A stretch of 64,000 bases of DNA from Eurosta solidaginis (Eukaryota > Arthropoda > Insecta > Diptera > Tephritidae): positions 1-64,000 of the forward strand of contig NW_027137018.1 of assembly GCF_040869045.1 (NCBI RefSeq), read 5' to 3'. Under the pieces are notes generated by a model that was given only the letters and a program-made list of their open reading frames with translations, ran no database searches and was not told where the DNA came from. A program made the position numbers and the translations under genes. Below are positions 26,301 to 40,109 of the stretch, piece after piece. Numbering within the stretch: position 1 is the first letter of the stretch; every line of letters starts with the position of its first letter.

Positions 26301-29300
26301 AATTATCGCTCTGATGCAAACAACTGATGAGTTATCTACTTAAATTTGATGAACAAAACGACTTACGTATTTTAAACATGCTAACCTTTAGCCAGGTAAG
26401 CAAATTAAAAAAAAAACGCAATATGTAGGCTACACGAGAACGGAGACGTCGAGTAACCAAAACAAATGCGTTAAACAAATTCGTACACGTTATTTATCAA
26501 TTTAACTCTAGAATTAAAGGATATACAACGAGAAACAACGTTTGACAACCTTTAAACAGTTTTAATAACTATCTCAAAAATTATCGCTCTGATGCAAACA
26601 ACTGATGAGTTATCTACTTAAATATGATGAACAAAACGACTTACGTATTTTAAACATGCTAACCTTTAGCCAGGTAAGCAAATTAAAAAAAAAAAGCAAT
26701 ATGTAGGCTACACGAGAACGGAGACGTCGAGTAACCAAAACAAATGCGTTAAACAAATTCGTACACGTTATTTATCAATTTAACTCTAGAATTAAAGGAT
26801 ATACAACGAGAAACAACGTTTGACAACCTTTAAACAGTTTTAATAACTATCTCAAAAATTGTCGCTCTGATGCAAACAACTGATGAGTTATCTACTTAAA
26901 TTTGATGAACAAAACGACTTACGTATTTTAAACATGCTAACCTTTAGCCCGGTAAGCAAATTAAAAAAAAAACGCAATATGCAGGCTACACGAGAACGAA
27001 GACGTCGAGTAACCAAAACAAATGCGTTAAACAAATTCGTACACGTTATTTATCAATTTAACTCTAGAATTAAAGGATATACAACGAGAAACAACGTTTG
27101 ACAACCTTTAAACAGTTTTAATAACTATCTCAAAAATTATCGCTCTGATGCAAACAACTGATGAGTTATCTACTTAAATATGATGAACAAAACGACTTAC
27201 GTATTTTAAACATGCTAACCTTTAGCCAGGTAAGCAAATTAAAAAAAAAACGCAATATGTAGGCTACACGAGAACGGAGACGTCGAGTAACCAAAACAAA
27301 TGCGTTAAACAAATTCGTACACGTTATTTATCAATTTAACTCTAGAATTAAAGGATATACAACGAGAAACAACGTTTGACAACCTTTAAACAGTTTTAAT
27401 AACTATCTCAAAAATTGTCGCTCTGATGCAAACAACTGATGAGTTATCTACTTAAATTTGATGAACAAAACGACTTACGTATTTTAAACATGCTAACTTT
27501 TAGCCCGGTAAGCAAATTAAAAAAAAACGCAATATGTAGGCTACACGAGAACGGAGACGTCGAGTAACCAAAACAAATGCGTTAAACAAATTTGTACACG
27601 TTATTTATCAATTTAACTCTAGAATTAAAGGATATACAACGAGAAACAACGTTTGACAACCTTTAAACAGTTTTAATAACTATCTCAAAAATTATCGCTC
27701 TGATGCAAACAACTGATGAGTTATCTACTTAAATATGATGAACAAAACGACTTACGTATTTTAAACATGCTAACCTTTAGCCCGGTAAGCAAATTAAAAA
27801 AAAAAACGCAATATGTAGGCTACACGAGAACGGAGACGTCGAGTAACCAAAACAAATGCGTTAAACAAATTCGTACACGTTATTTATCAATTTAACTCTA
27901 GAATTAAAGGATATACAACGAGAAACAACGTTTGACAACCTTTAAACAGTTTTAATAACTATCTCAAAAATTGTCGCTCTGATGCAAACAACTGATGAGT
28001 TATCTACTTAAATTTGATGAACAAAACAACTTACGTATTTTAAACATGCTAACCTTTAGCCAGGTAAGCAAATTTAAAAAAAAACGCAATATGTAGGCTA
28101 CACGAGAACGGAGACGTCGAGTAACCAAAACAAATGCGTTAAACAAATTCGTACACGTTATTTATCAATTTAACTCTAGAATTAAAGGATATACAACGAG
28201 AAACAACGTTTGACAACCTTTAAACAGTTTTAATAACTATCTCAAAAATTATCGCTCTGATGCAAACAACTGATGAGTTATCTACTTAAATTTGATGAAC
28301 AAAACGACTTACGTATTTTAAACATGCTAACCTTTAGCCCGGTAAGCAAATTAAAAAAAAAACGCAATATGTAGGCTACACGAGAACGGAGACGTCGAGT
28401 AACCAAAACAAATGCGTTAAACAAATTCGTACACGTTATTTATCAATTTAACTCTAGAATTAAAGTATATACAACGAGAAACAACGTTTGACAACCTTTA
28501 AACAGTTTTAATAACTATCTCAAAAATTGTCGCTCTGATGCAAACAACTGCTGAGTTATCTACTCAAATATGATGAACAAAACGACTTACGTATTTTAAA
28601 CATGCTAACCTTTAGCCAGGTAAGCAAATTAAAAAAAAAACGCAATATGTAGGCTACACGAGAACGGAGACGTCGAGTAACCAAAACAAATGCGTTAAAC
28701 AAATTGGTACACGTTATTTATCAATTTAACTCTAGAATTAAAGGATATACAACGAGAAACAACGTTTGACAACCTTTAAACAATTTTAATAACTATCTCA
28801 AAAATTGTCGCTCTGATGCAAACAACTGATGAGTTATCTACTTAAATTTGATGAACAAAACGACTTACGTATTTTAAACATGCTAACTTTTAGCCCGGTA
28901 AGCAAATTAAAAAAAAAACGCAATATGTAGGCTACACGAGAACGGAGACGTCGAGTAACCAAAACAAATGCGTTAAACAAATTTGTACACGTTATTTATC
29001 AATTTAACTCTAGAATTAAAGGATATACAACGAGAAACAACGTTTGACAACCTTTAAACAGTTTTAATAACTATCTCAAAAATTATCGCTATGATGCAAA
29101 CAACTGATGAGTTATCTACTTAAATTTGATGAACAAAACGACTTACGTATTTTAAACATGCTAACCTTTAGCCCGGTAAGCAAATTAAAAAAAAAACGCA
29201 ATATGTAGGCTACACGAGAACGGAGACGTCGAGTAACCAAAACAAATGCGTTAAACAAATTCGTACACGTTATTTATCAATTTAACTCTAGAATTAAAGG

Positions 29301-30494
29301 ATATACAACGAGAAACAACGTTTGACAACCTTTAAACAGTTTTAATAACTATCTCAAAAATTATCGCTCTGATGCAAACAACTGATGAGTTATCTACTTA
29401 AATATGATGAACAAAACGACTTACGTATTTTAAACATGCTAACCTTTAGCCCGGTAAGCAAATTAAAAAAAAAACGCAATATGTAGGCTACACGAGAACG
29501 GAGACGTCGAGTAACCAAAACAAATGCGTTAAACAAATTCGTACACGTTATTTATCAATTTAACTCTAGAATTAAAGGATATACAACGAGAAAGAACGTT
29601 TGACAACCTTTAAACAGTTTTAATAACTATCTCAAAAATTATCGCTCTGATGCAAACAACTGATGAGTTATCTACTTAAATATGATGAACAAAACGACTT
29701 ACGTATTTTAAACATGCTAACCTTTAGCCAGGTAAGAAAATTAAAAAAAAAAACGCAATATGTAGGCTACACGAGAACGGAGACGTCGAGTAACCAAAAC
29801 AAATGCGTTAAACAAATTCGTACACGTTATTTATCAATTTAACTCTAGAATTAAAGGATATACAACGAGAAACAACGTTTGACAACCTTTAAACAGTTTT
29901 AATAACTATCTCAAAAATTATCGCTCTGATGCAAACAACTGATGAGTTATCTACTTAAATTTGATGAACAAAACGACTTACGTATTTTAAACATGCTAAC
30001 CTTTAGCCCGGTAAGCAAATTAAAAAAAAAACGCAATATGTAGGCTACACGAGAACGGAGACGTCGAGTAACCAAAACAAATGCGTTAAACAAATTCGTA
30101 CACGTTATTTATCAATTTAACTCTAGAATTAAAGGATATACAACGAGAAACAACGTTTGACAACCTTTAAACAGTTTTAATAACTATCTCAAAAATTATC
30201 GCTCTGATGCAAACAACTGATGAGTTATCTACTTAAATATGATGAACAAAACGACTTACGTATTTTAAACATGCTAACCTTTAGCCCGGTAAGCAAATTA
30301 AAAAAAAACGCAATATGTAGGCTACACGAGAACGGAGACGTCGAGTAACCAAAACAAATGCGTTAAACAAATTCGTACACGTTATTTATCAATTTAACTC
30401 TAGAATTAAAGGATATACAACGAGAAACAACGTTTGACAACCTTTAAACAGTTTTAATAACTATCTCAAAAATTATCGCTCTGATGCAAACAAC

Positions 30495-30500
30495 TGATGA
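30495..30500 (+). repeat. Junction of a 22-bp deletion inside a monomer
   Basis: Here ctgatga runs straight into acaaaacgac. The usual 22 bases between two tgatga copies are missing, leaving a 256-bp monomer. The deletion lies exactly between short direct repeats. The frame change it causes opens a 60-codon minus-strand frame (30444-30626) with no other support. The monomer has no counterpart in B2. Confidence 0.9.
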
Positions 30501-31210
30501 ACAAAACGACTTACGTATTTTAAACATGCTAACCTTTAGCCAGGTAAGCAAATTAAAAAAAAAACGCAATATGTAGGCTACACGAGAACGGAGACGTCGA
30601 GTAACCAAAACAAATGCGTTAAACAAATTCGTACACGTTATTTATCAATTTAACTCTAGAATTAAAGGATATACAACGAGAAACAACGTTTGACAACCTT
30701 TAAACAATTTTAATAACTATCTCAAAAATTGTCGCTCTGATGCAAACAACTGATGAGTTATCTACTTAAATTTGATGAACAAAACGACTTACGTATTTTA
30801 AACATGCTAACCTTTAGCCCGGTAAGCAAATTAAAAAAAAAACGCAATATGTAGGCTACACGAGAACGGAGACGTCGAGTAACCAAAACAAATGCGTTAA
30901 ACAAATTCGTACACGTTATTTATCAATTTAACTCTAGAATTAAAGGATATACAACGAGAAACAACGTTTGACAACCTTTAAACAGTTTTAATAACTATCT
31001 CAAAAATTATCGCTCTGATGCAAACAACTGATGAGTTATCTACTTAAATTTGATGAACAAAACGACTTACGTATTTTAAACATGCTAACCTTTAGCCCGG
31101 TAAGCAAATTAAAAAAAAAACGCAATATGTAGGCTACACGAGAACGGAGACGTCGAGTAACCAAAACAAATGCGTTAAACAAATTCGTACACGTTATTTA
31201 TCAATTTAAC

Positions 31211-32600
31211 TCTAGAATTAAAGGATATACAACGAGAAACAACGTTTGACAACCTTTAAACAATTTTAATAACTATCTCAAAAATTATCGCTCTGATGCA
31301 AACAACTGATGAGTTATCTACTTAAATTTGATGAACAAAACGACTTACGTATTTTAAACATGCTAACCTTTAGCCCGGTAAGCAAATTAAAAAAAAAACG
31401 CAATATGTAGGCTACACGAGAACGGAGACGTCGAGTAACCAAAACAAATGCGTTAAACAAATTCGTACACGTTATTTATCAATTTAACTCTAGAATTAAA
31501 GATATACAACGAGAAACAACGTTTGACAACCTTTAAACAGTTTTAATAACTATCTCAAAAATTATCGCTCTGATGCAAACAACTGATGAGTTATCTACTT
31601 AAATATGATGAACAAAACGACTTACGTATTTTAAACATGCTAACCTTTAGCCAGGTAAGCAAATTAAAAAAAAAACGCAATATGTAGGCTACACGAGAAC
31701 GGAGACGTCGAGTAACCAAAACAAATGCGTTAAACAAATTCGTACACGTTATTTATCAATTTAACTCTAGAATTAAAGGATATACAACGAGAAACAACGT
31801 TTGACAACCTTTAAACAGTTTTAATAACTATCTCAAAAATTATCGCTCTGATGCAAACAACTGATGAGTTATCTACTTAAATATGATGAACAAAACGACT
31901 TACGTATTTTAAACATGCTAACCTTTAGCCAGGTAAGCAAATTAAAAAAAAAAAGCAATATGTAGGCTACACGAGAACGGAGACGTCGAGTAACCAAAAC
32001 AAATACGTTAAACAAATTCGTACACGTTATTTATCAATTTAACTCTAGAATTAAAGGATATACAACGAGAAACAACGTTTGACAACTTTTAAACAGTTTT
32101 AATAACTATCTCAAAAATTATCGCTCTGATGCAAACAACTGATGAGTTATCTACTTAAATTTGATGAACAAAACGACTTACGTATTTTAAACATGCTAAC
32201 CTTTAGCCCGGTAAGCAAATTAAAAAAAAAACGCAATATGTAGGCTACACGAGAACGGAGACGTCGAGTAACCAAAACAAATGCGTTAAACAAATTCGTA
32301 CACGTTATTTATCAATTTAACTCTAGAATTAAAGGATGTACAACGAGAAACAACGTTTGACAACCTTTAAACAGTTTTAATAACTATCTCAAAAATTATC
32401 GCTCTGATGCAAACAACTGATGAGTTATCTACTTAAATATGATGAACAAAACGACTTACGTATTTTAAACATGCTAACCTTTAGCCAGGTAAGCAAATTA
32501 AAAAAAAAAACGCAATATGTAGGCTACACGAGAACGGAGACGTCGAGTAACCAAAACAAATGCGTTAAACAAATTCGTACACGTTATTTATCAATTTAAC
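31211..32600 (+). repeat. Single-copy counterpart of the 5-monomer duplication
   Basis: Ancestral-state version in B1: caatttt 31,261, aaagatata 31,500, A-run lacking cg near 31,953, aaatacg 32,004, caacttttaaac 32,084, ggatgtac 32,336. The spacing of the markers matches both duplicated copies in B2 to within a base or two. Confidence 0.8.
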
Positions 32601-34091
32601 TCTAGAATTAAAGGATATACAACGAGAAACAACGTTTGACAACCTTTAAACAGTTTTAATAACTATCTCAAAAATTATCTCTCTGATGCAAACAACTGAT
32701 GAGTTATCTACTTAAATTTGATGAACAAAACGACTTACGTATTTTAAACATGCTAACCTTTAGCCCGGTAAGCAAATTAAAAAAAAAAACGCAATATGTA
32801 GGCTACACGAGAACGGAGACGTCGAGTAACCAAAACAAATGCGTTAAACAAATTCGTACACGTTATTTATCAATTTAACTCTAGAATTAAAGGATATACA
32901 ACGAGAAACAACGTTTGACAACCTTTAAACAGTTTTAATAACTATCTCAAAAATTATCGCTCTGATGCAAACAACTGATGAGTTATCTACTTAAATATGA
33001 TGAACAAAACGACTTACGTATTTTAAACATGCTAACCTTTAGCCCGGTAAGCAAATTAAAAAAAAAACGCAATATGTGGGCTACACGAGAACGGAGACGT
33101 CGAGTAACCAAAACAAATGCGTTAAACAAATTCGTACACGTTATTTATCAATTTAACTCTAGAATTAAAGGATATACAACGAGAAACAACGTTTGAAAAC
33201 CTTTAAACAGTTTTAATAACTATCTCAAAAATTATCGCTCTGATGCAAACAACTGATGAGTTATCTACTTAAATATGATGAACAAAACGACTTACGTATT
33301 TTAAACATGCTAACCTTTAGCCCGGTAAGCAAATTAAAAAAAAAAACGCAATATGTAGGCTACACGAGAACGGAGACGTCGAGTAACCAAAACAAATACG
33401 TTAAACAAATTCGTACACGTTATTTATCAATTTAACTCTAGAATTAAAGGATATACAACGAGAAACAACGTTTGACAACCTTTAAACAATTTTAATAACT
33501 ATCTCAAAAATTATCGCTCTGATGCAAACAACTGATGAGTTATCTACTTAAATTTGATGAACAAAACGACTTACGTATTTTAAACATGCTATTCTTTAGC
33601 CCGGTAAGCAAATTAAAAAAAAAACGCAATATGTAGGCTACACGAGAACGGAGACGTCGAGTAACCAAAACAAATGCGTTAAACAAATTCGTACACGTTA
33701 TTTATCAATTTAACTCTAGAATTAAAGGATATACAACGAGAAACAACGTTTGACAACCTTTAAACAATTTTAATAACTATCTCAAAAATTGTCGCTCTGA
33801 TGCAAACAACTGCTGAGTTATCTACTCAAATTTGTTGAACAAAACGACTTACGTATTTTAAACATGCTAACCTTTAGCCCGGTAAGCAAATTAAAAAAAA
33901 AAACGCAATATGTAGGCTACACGAGAACGGAGACGTCGAGTAACCAAAACAAATGCGTTAAACAAATTCGTACACGTTATTTATCAATTTAACTCTAGAA
34001 TTAAAGGATATACAACGAGAAACAACGTTTGACAACCTTTAAACAGTTTTAATAACTATCTCAAAAATTATCGCTCTGATGCAAACAACTG

Positions 34092-34310
34092 ATGAGTTAT
34101 CTACTTAAATATGATGAACAAAACGACTTACGTATTTTAAACATGCTAACCTTTAGCCCGGTAAGCAAATTAAAAAAAAAACGCAATATGTGGGCTACAC
34201 GAGAACGGAGACGTCGAGTAACCAAAACAAATGCGTTAAACAAATTCGTACACGTTATTTATCAATTTAACTCTAGAATTAAAGGATATACAACGAGAAA
34301 CAACGTTTGA
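34092..34310 (+). other. 72-codon open frame in a monomer; not considered a gene
   Basis: In most monomers the frame starting at the ATG of ctgATGag is closed at codon 34 by TAG. Here that codon is TGG (34191-34193), so the frame runs 72 codons to TGA. It begins MSYLLKYDEQND, has a lysine run encoded by the A-run and an arginine-rich RERRRRV stretch, and matches no family I recognise. Identical frames occur at 32978-33196 and, with TGA earlier, at 49665-49859; 26883-27101 has CAG at codon 34. The same DNA in other monomers is broken by stops or A-run length changes. There is no flanking promoter or other unique sequence. I regard it as an incidental frame in satellite DNA. Confidence 0.3.
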
Positions 34311-37300
34311 CAACCTTTAAACAGTTTTAATAACTATCTCAAAAATTGTCGCTCTGATGCAAACAACTGATGAGTTATCTACTTAAATTTGATGAACAAA
34401 ACGACTTACGTATTTTAAACATGCTAACCTTTAGCCCGGTAAGCAAATTAAAAAAAAAAACGCAATATGTAGGCTACACGAGAACGGAGACGTCGAGTAA
34501 CCAAAACAAATGCGTTAAACAAATTCGTACACGTTATTTATCAATTTAACTCTAGAATTAAAGGATATACAACGAGAAACAACGTTTGACAACCTTTAAA
34601 CAGTTTTAATAACTATCTCAAAAATTATCGCTCTGATGCAAACAACTGATGAGTTATCTACTTAAATTTGATGAACAAAACGACTTACGTATTTTAAACA
34701 TGCTAACCTTTAGCCCGGTAAGCAAATTAAAAAAAAACGCAATATGTAGGCTACACGAGAACGGAGACGTCGAGTAACCAAAACAAATGCGTTAAACAAA
34801 TTCGTACACGTTATTTATCAATTTAACTCTAGAATTAAAGGATATACAACGAGAAACAACGTTTGACAACCTTTAAACAATTTTAATAACTATCTCAAAA
34901 ATTATCGCTCTGATGCAAACAACTGATGAGTTATCTACTTAAATTTGATGAACAAAACGACTTACGTATTTTAAACATGCTAACCTTTAGCCCGGTAAGC
35001 AAATTAAAAAAAAAAACGCAATATGTAGGCTACACGAGAACGGAGACGTCGAGTAACCAAAACAAATGCGTTAAACAAATTCGTACACGTTTTTTATCAA
35101 TTTAACTCTAGAATTAAAGGATATACAACGAGAAACAACGTTTGACAACCTTTAAACAGTTTTAATAACTATCTCAAAAATTATCGCTCTGATGCAAACA
35201 ACTGATGAGTTATCTACTTAAATTTGATGAACAAAACGACTTACGTATTTTAAACATGCTAACCTTTAGCCCGGTAAGCAAATTAAAAAAAAAACGCAAT
35301 ATGTAGGCTACACGAGAACGGAGACGTCGAGTAACCAAAACAAATGCGTTAAACAAATTCGTACACGTTATTTATCAATTTAACTCTAGAATTAAAGGAT
35401 ATACAACGAGAAACAACGTTTGACAACCTTTAAACAGTTTTAATAACTATCTCAAAAATTATCGCTCTGATGCAAACAACTGATGAGTTATCTACTTAAA
35501 TATGATGAACAAAACGACTTACGTATTTTAAACATGCTAACCTTTAGCCCGGTAAGCAAATTAAAAAAAAAACGCAATATGTAGGCTACACGAGAACGGA
35601 GACGTCGAGTAACCAAAACAAATGCGTTAAACAAATTCGTACACGTTATTTATCAATTTAACTCTAGAATTAAAGGATATACAACGAGAAACAACGTTTG
35701 ACAACCTTTAAACAGTTTTAATAACTATCTCAAAAATTATCGCTCTGATGCAAACAACTGATGAGTTATCTACTTAAATATGATGAACAAAACGACTTAC
35801 GTATTTTAAACATGCTAACCTTTAGCCAGGTAAGCAAATTAAAAAAAAAACGCAATATGTAGGCTACACGAGAACGGAGACGTCGAGTAACCAAAACAAA
35901 TGCGTTAAACAAATTCGTACACGTTATTTATCAATTTAACTCTAGAATTAAAGGATATACAACGAGAAACAACGTTTGACAACCTTTAAACAGTTTTAAT
36001 AACTATCTCAAAAATTATCGCTCTGATGCAAACAACTGATGAGTTATCTACTTAAATTTGATGAACAAAACGACTTACGTATTTTAAACATGCTAACCTT
36101 TAGCCCGGTAAGCAAATTAAAAAAAAAACGCAATATGTAGGCTACACGAGAACGGAGACGTCGAGTAACCAAAACAAATGCGTTAAACAAATTCGTACAC
36201 GTTATTTATCAATTTAACTCTAGAATTAAAGGATATACAACGAGAAACAACGTTTGACAACCTTTAAACAGTTTTAATAACTATCTCAAAAATTATCGCT
36301 CTGATGCAAACAACTGATGAGTTATCTACTTAAATATGATGAACAAAACGACTTACGTATTTTAAACATGCTAACCTTTAGCCCGGTAAGCAAATTAAAA
36401 AAAAAACGCAATATGTAGGCTACACGAGAACGGAGACGTCGAGTAACCAAAACAAATGCGTTAAACAAATTCGTACACGTTATTTATCAATTTAACTCTA
36501 GAATTAAAGGATATACAACGAGAAACAACGTTTGACAACCTTTAAACAGTTTTAATAACTATCTCAAAAATTATCGCTCTGATGCAAACAACTGATGAGT
36601 TATCTACTTAAATATGATGAACAAAACGACTTACGTATTTTAAACATGCTAACCTTTAGCCAGGTAAGCAAATTAAAAAAAAAACGCAATATGTAGGCTA
36701 CACGAGAACGGAGACGTCGAGTAACCAAAACAAATGCGTTAAACAAATTCGTACACGTTATTTATCAATTTAACTCTAGAATTAAAGGATATACAACGAG
36801 AAACAACGTTTGACAACTTTTAAACAGTTTTAATAACTATCTCAAAAATTATCGCTCTGATGCAAACAACTGATGAGTTATATACTTAAATTTGATGAAC
36901 AAAACGACTTACGTATTTTAAACATGCTAACCTTTAGCCCGGTAAGCAAATTAAAAAAAAAACGCAATATGTAGGCTACACGAGAACGGAGACGTCGAGT
37001 AACCAAAACAAATGCGTTAAACAAATTCGTACACGTTATTTATCAATTTAACTCTAGAATTAAAGGATATACAACGAGAAACAACGTTTGACAACCTTTA
37101 AACAGTTTTAATAACTATCTCAAAAATTATCGCTCTGATGCAAACAACTGATGAGTTATCTACTTAAATATGATGAACAAAACGACTTACGTATTTTAAA
37201 CATGCTAACCTTTAGCCCGGTAAGCAAATTAAAAAAAAAACGCAATATGTAGGCTACACGAGAACGGAGACGTCGAGTAACCAAAACAAATGCGTTAAAC

Positions 37301-37330
37301 AAATTCGTACACGTTATTTATCAATTTAAC

Positions 37331-40109
37331 TCTAGAATTAAAGGATATACAACGAAAAACAACGTTTGACAACCTTTAAACAATTTTAATAACTATCTCA
37401 AAAATTGTCGCTCTCATGCAAACAACTGCTGAGTTATCTACTCAAATTTGTTGAACAAAACGACTTACGTATTTTAAACATGCTAACCTTTAGCCCGGTA
37501 AGCAAATTAAAAAAAAAACGCAATATGTAGGCTACACGAGAACGGAGACGTCGAGTAACCAAAACAAATGCGTTAAACAAATTTGTACACGTTATTTATC
37601 AATTTAACTCTAGAATTAAAGGATATACAACGAGAAACAACGTTTGACAACCTTTAAACAGTTTTAATAACTATCTCAAAAATTATCGCTCTGATGCAAA
37701 CAACTGATGAGTTATCTACTTAAATATGATGAACAAAACGACTTACGTATTTTAAACATGCTAACCTTTAGCCAGGTAAGCAAATTAAAAAAAAAAACGC
37801 AATATGTAGGCTACACGAGAACGGAGACGTCGAGTAACCAAAACAAATGCGTTAAACAAATTCGTACACGTTATTTATCAATTTAACTCTAGAATTAAAG
37901 GATATACAACGAGAAACAACGTTTGACAACCTTTAAACAGTTTTAATAACTATCTCAAAAATTATCGCTCTGATGCAAACAACTGATGAGTTATCTACTT
38001 AAATATGATGAACAAAACGACATACGTATTTTAAACATGCTAACCTTTAGCCAGGTAAGCAAATTAAAAAAAAAACGCAATATGTAGGCTACACGAGAAC
38101 GGAGACGTCGAGTAACCAAAACAAATGCGTTAAACAAATTCGTACACGTTATTTATCAATTTAACTCTAGAATTAAAGGATATACAACGAGAAACAACGT
38201 TTGACAACTTTTAAACAGTTTTAATAACTATCTCAAAAATTATCGCTCTGATGCAAACAACTGATGAGTTATCTACTTAAATTTGATGAACAAAACGACT
38301 TACGTATTTTAAACATGCTAACCTTTAGCCCGGTAAGCAAATTAAAAAAAAAACGCAATATGTAGGCTACACGAGAACGGAGACGTCGAGTAACCAAAAC
38401 AAATGCGTTAAACAAATTCGTACACGTTATTTATCAATTTAACTCTAGAATTAAAGGATATACAACGAGAAACAACGTTTGACAACTTTTAAACAGTTTT
38501 AATAACTATCTCAAAAATTATCGCTCTGATGCAAACAACTGATGAGTTATCTACTTAAATATGATGAACAAAACGACTTACGTATTTTAAACATGCTAAC
38601 CTTTAGCCCGGTAAGCAAATTAAAAAAAAAACGCAATATGTAGGCTACACGAGAACGGAGACGTCGAGTAACCAAAACAAATGCGTTAAACAAATTCGTA
38701 CACGTTATTTATCAATTTAACTCTAGAATTAAAGGATATACAACGAGAAACAACGTTTGACAACCTTTAAACAGTTTTAATAACTATCTCAAAAATTGTC
38801 GCTCTGATGCAAACAACTGATGAGTTATCTACTTAAATTTGATGAACAAAACGACTTACGTATTTTAAACATGCTAACCTTTAGCCAGGTAAGCAAATTA
38901 AAAAAAAAAACGCAATATGTAGGCTACACGAGAACGGAGACGTCGAGTAACCAAAACAAATGCGTTAAACAAATTCGTACACGTTATTTATCATTTAACT
39001 CTAGAATTAAAGGATATACAACGAGAAACAACGTTTGACAACCTTTAAACAGTTTTAATAACTATCTCAAAAATTGTCGCTCTGATGCAAACAACTGATG
39101 AGTTATCTACTTAAATATGATGAACAAAACGACTTACGTATTTTAAACATGCTAACCTTTAGCCCGGTAAGCAAATTAAAAAAAAAACGCAATATGTGGG
39201 GCTACACGAGAACGGAGACGTCGAGTAACCAAACAAATGCGTTAAACAAATTCGTACACGTTATTTATCAATTTAACTTTAGAATTAAAGGATATACAAC
39301 GAGAAACAACGTTTGACAACCTTTAAACAGTTTTAATAACTATCTCAAAAATTATCGCTCTGATGCAAACAACTGATGAGTTATCTACTTAAATATGATG
39401 AACAAAACGACTTACGTATTTAAATATGCTAACCTTTAGCCAGGTAAGCAAATTAAAAAAAAAAGCAATATGTAGGCTACACGAGAACGGAGACGTCGAG
39501 TAACCAAAACAAATGCGTTAAACAAATTCGTACACGTTATTTATCATTTAACTCTAGAATTAAAGGATATACAACGAGAAACAACGTTTGACAACCTTTA
39601 AACAGTTTTAATAACTATCTCAAAAATTGTCGCTCTGATGCAAACAACTGATGAGTTATCTACTTAAATTTGATGAACAAAACGACTTACGTATTTTAAA
39701 CATGCTAACCTTTAGCCCGGTAAGCAAATTTAAAAAAAAACGCAATATGTAGGCTACACGAGAACGGAGACTTCGAGTAACCCAAAACAAATGCGTTAAA
39801 CAAATTCGTACACGTTATTTATCAATTTAACTCTAGAATTAAAGGATATACAACGAGAAACAACGTTTGACAACCTTTAAACAGTTTTAATAACTATCTC
39901 AAAAATTATCGCTCTGATGCAGCCAACTGATGAGTTATCTACTTAAATATGATGAACAAACGACTTACGTATTTTAAACATGCTAACCTTTAGCCAGGTA
40001 AGCAAATTAAAAAAAAAAACGCAATATGTAGGCTACACGAGAACGGAGACGTCGAGTAACCAAAACAAATGCGTTAAACAAATTCGTACACGTTATTTAT
40101 CAATTTAAC
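37331..40109 (+). repeat. 10-monomer tandem repeat, copy 1
   Basis: Ten monomers repeated immediately downstream with a period of about 2,779 bp. Shared markers are the caatttt + ctctcatgc + ctgctgag unit (37380-37430 and 40160-40210), aaatttgtac (37582 and 40360), caacttttaaac at about 38205 and 40983, a second one at 38486 (41263, one t fewer), the gtggg variant at 39197 and 41972, and the A-run lacking cg at about 39463 and 42243. Boundaries are placed at TCTAGA and are arbitrary in phase. Its second half carries several one-base indels. Confidence 0.8.

Noticed and set aside
30444..30626. 60-codon minus-strand open frame
   Set aside because: It exists only because the 22-bp deletion at 30,500 shifts the frame. 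The same strand in all other monomers is closed.
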